13,471 bases of DNA from JBEIDK01 sp040383485 (GTDB lineage: Bacteria; Bacteroidota; Bacteroidia; UBA4408): the NCBI GenBank assembly GCA_040383485.1, contig JBEIDK010000088.1:1-13471 (forward strand), in the 5' to 3' direction. Shown piece by piece: positions 13,198 through 13,471 of the stretch. The first letter of the stretch is position 1; the number at the start of each line of letters is the position of its first letter. The position numbers and the translations under genes were made by a program. The notes beneath the pieces were generated by a model. That model was not told the origin of the DNA. It ran no database searches and saw only the letters and a list, made by a program, of their open reading frames with translations.

Positions 13198-13273
13198 GAG
13201 TCATTGCGAACATAGTGAAGCAATATTTTTAACATCAATGAAATTGCTTCGCCGAAACGGCTCGCAATGACGA
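13198..13273. repeat. REP-like palindromic element after gyrA
   Basis: Arms TCATTGCGA...GTGAAGCAAT and ATTGCTTCG...GCTCGCAATGA form a long imperfect inverted repeat with an AT-rich centre. This ATTGCGA/GAAGCAAT sequence type is known as a dispersed intergenic palindrome in many bacteria. It starts 6 bases after the gyrA stop. Confidence 0.75.
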
Positions 13274-13288
13274 AATAAAGTAAATAGT

Positions 13289-13320
13289 AAAAAAGACAGG
13301 TTTATAGCCTGTCTTTTTTT
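13289..13320 (+). terminator. Intrinsic terminator of gyrA
   Basis: A 12-bp stem AAAAAAGACAGG / CCTGTCTTTTTT with a 7-base loop TTTATAG is followed by further T residues. It is the strongest terminator in the window. Confidence 0.9.
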
Positions 13321-13388
13321 GTAGTTTTGTTTTTAGACTAGTCGCCAAAAGCAGAAAGTTGTCCGTGCCTGGATAAAAAATAATACCC

Positions 13389-13431
13389 ATTGCATTTATT
13401 TATTAGTCCAACTAAAAAATAAATATGCAAT
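13389..13431. repeat. AT-rich imperfect palindrome near the window end
   Basis: ATTGCATTTATTT...AGT and ACT...AATAAATATGCAAT pair around the centre CCA. It could be an operator, a hairpin in a leader, or the end of an element. The remaining bases to 13471 show no supported gene. Confidence 0.4.
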
Positions 13432-13471
13432 GTTTAATGCCGATGCTACTTGAAATTAGTACAATAAGGCC

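Noticed and set aside
13425..13471. A start MQCLMPMLLEIS at the right end
   Set aside because: Only 15 codons are open before the window ends and the ATG overlaps a palindrome; not enough to call a gene.

Overview
The window looks like AT-rich chromosomal DNA from a member of the Bacteroidota. Evidence seen in the sequence: the core genes uvrA and gyrA have Bacteroidota-like features (a first UvrA zinc finger starting CPTTG, and a GyrA box reading QNRGGVG). Several genes are preceded by the TAnnTTTG-type -7 element of this phylum, and starts generally lack a Shine-Dalgarno sequence. The species cannot be told.

Positions 1-3566 hold the most interesting part: an array of small minus-strand gene cassettes. 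Each cassette has one to four small genes and is followed, 1-23 bases after its last stop codon, by a copy of a structured repeat of about 105 bp (six copies, R1-R6). Reading 5' to 3' on the minus strand, the cassettes are: a solo clan AA aspartic protease; a 51-aa antitoxin with a VapC-like PIN toxin; a DUF4258 + DUF2283 pair; a DUF433 + DUF5615 pair joined to a broken DUF4160 + DUF2442 pair; a second solo aspartic protease; and a PIN-domain protein cut by the window edge. Each repeat has two small hairpins on the side of the preceding gene. On the other side R2-R5 carry a TTGACA-17/18-AATAAT promoter-like sequence pointing into the next cassette. The layout resembles an integron cassette array, but canonical attC core sites are not seen and no integrase is in the window. 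The upstream edge (R6) cuts a gene for a secreted protein just after its signal peptide.

Positions 3567-4491 are a degraded intergenic zone with a decayed GC-richer repeat, a terminator-like hairpin and a 169-bp MITE-like element with terminal inverted repeats. A second, diverged copy of that element lies in opposite orientation at 9095-9262, next to a frameshifted remnant of another secreted-protein gene.

Positions 4492-10410 hold a STAS-domain anti-anti-sigma-like protein, a small secreted protein of unknown function, uvrA (nucleotide excision repair), a convergent Nudix-fold transcription regulator with a lost catalytic motif, and an alpha/beta hydrolase. Positions 10621-13191 are gyrA, followed by a REP-like palindrome and a strong intrinsic terminator. 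The housekeeping genes appear to be independent transcription units. The array is accessory DNA and probably works as a set of self-contained toxin-antitoxin cassettes.
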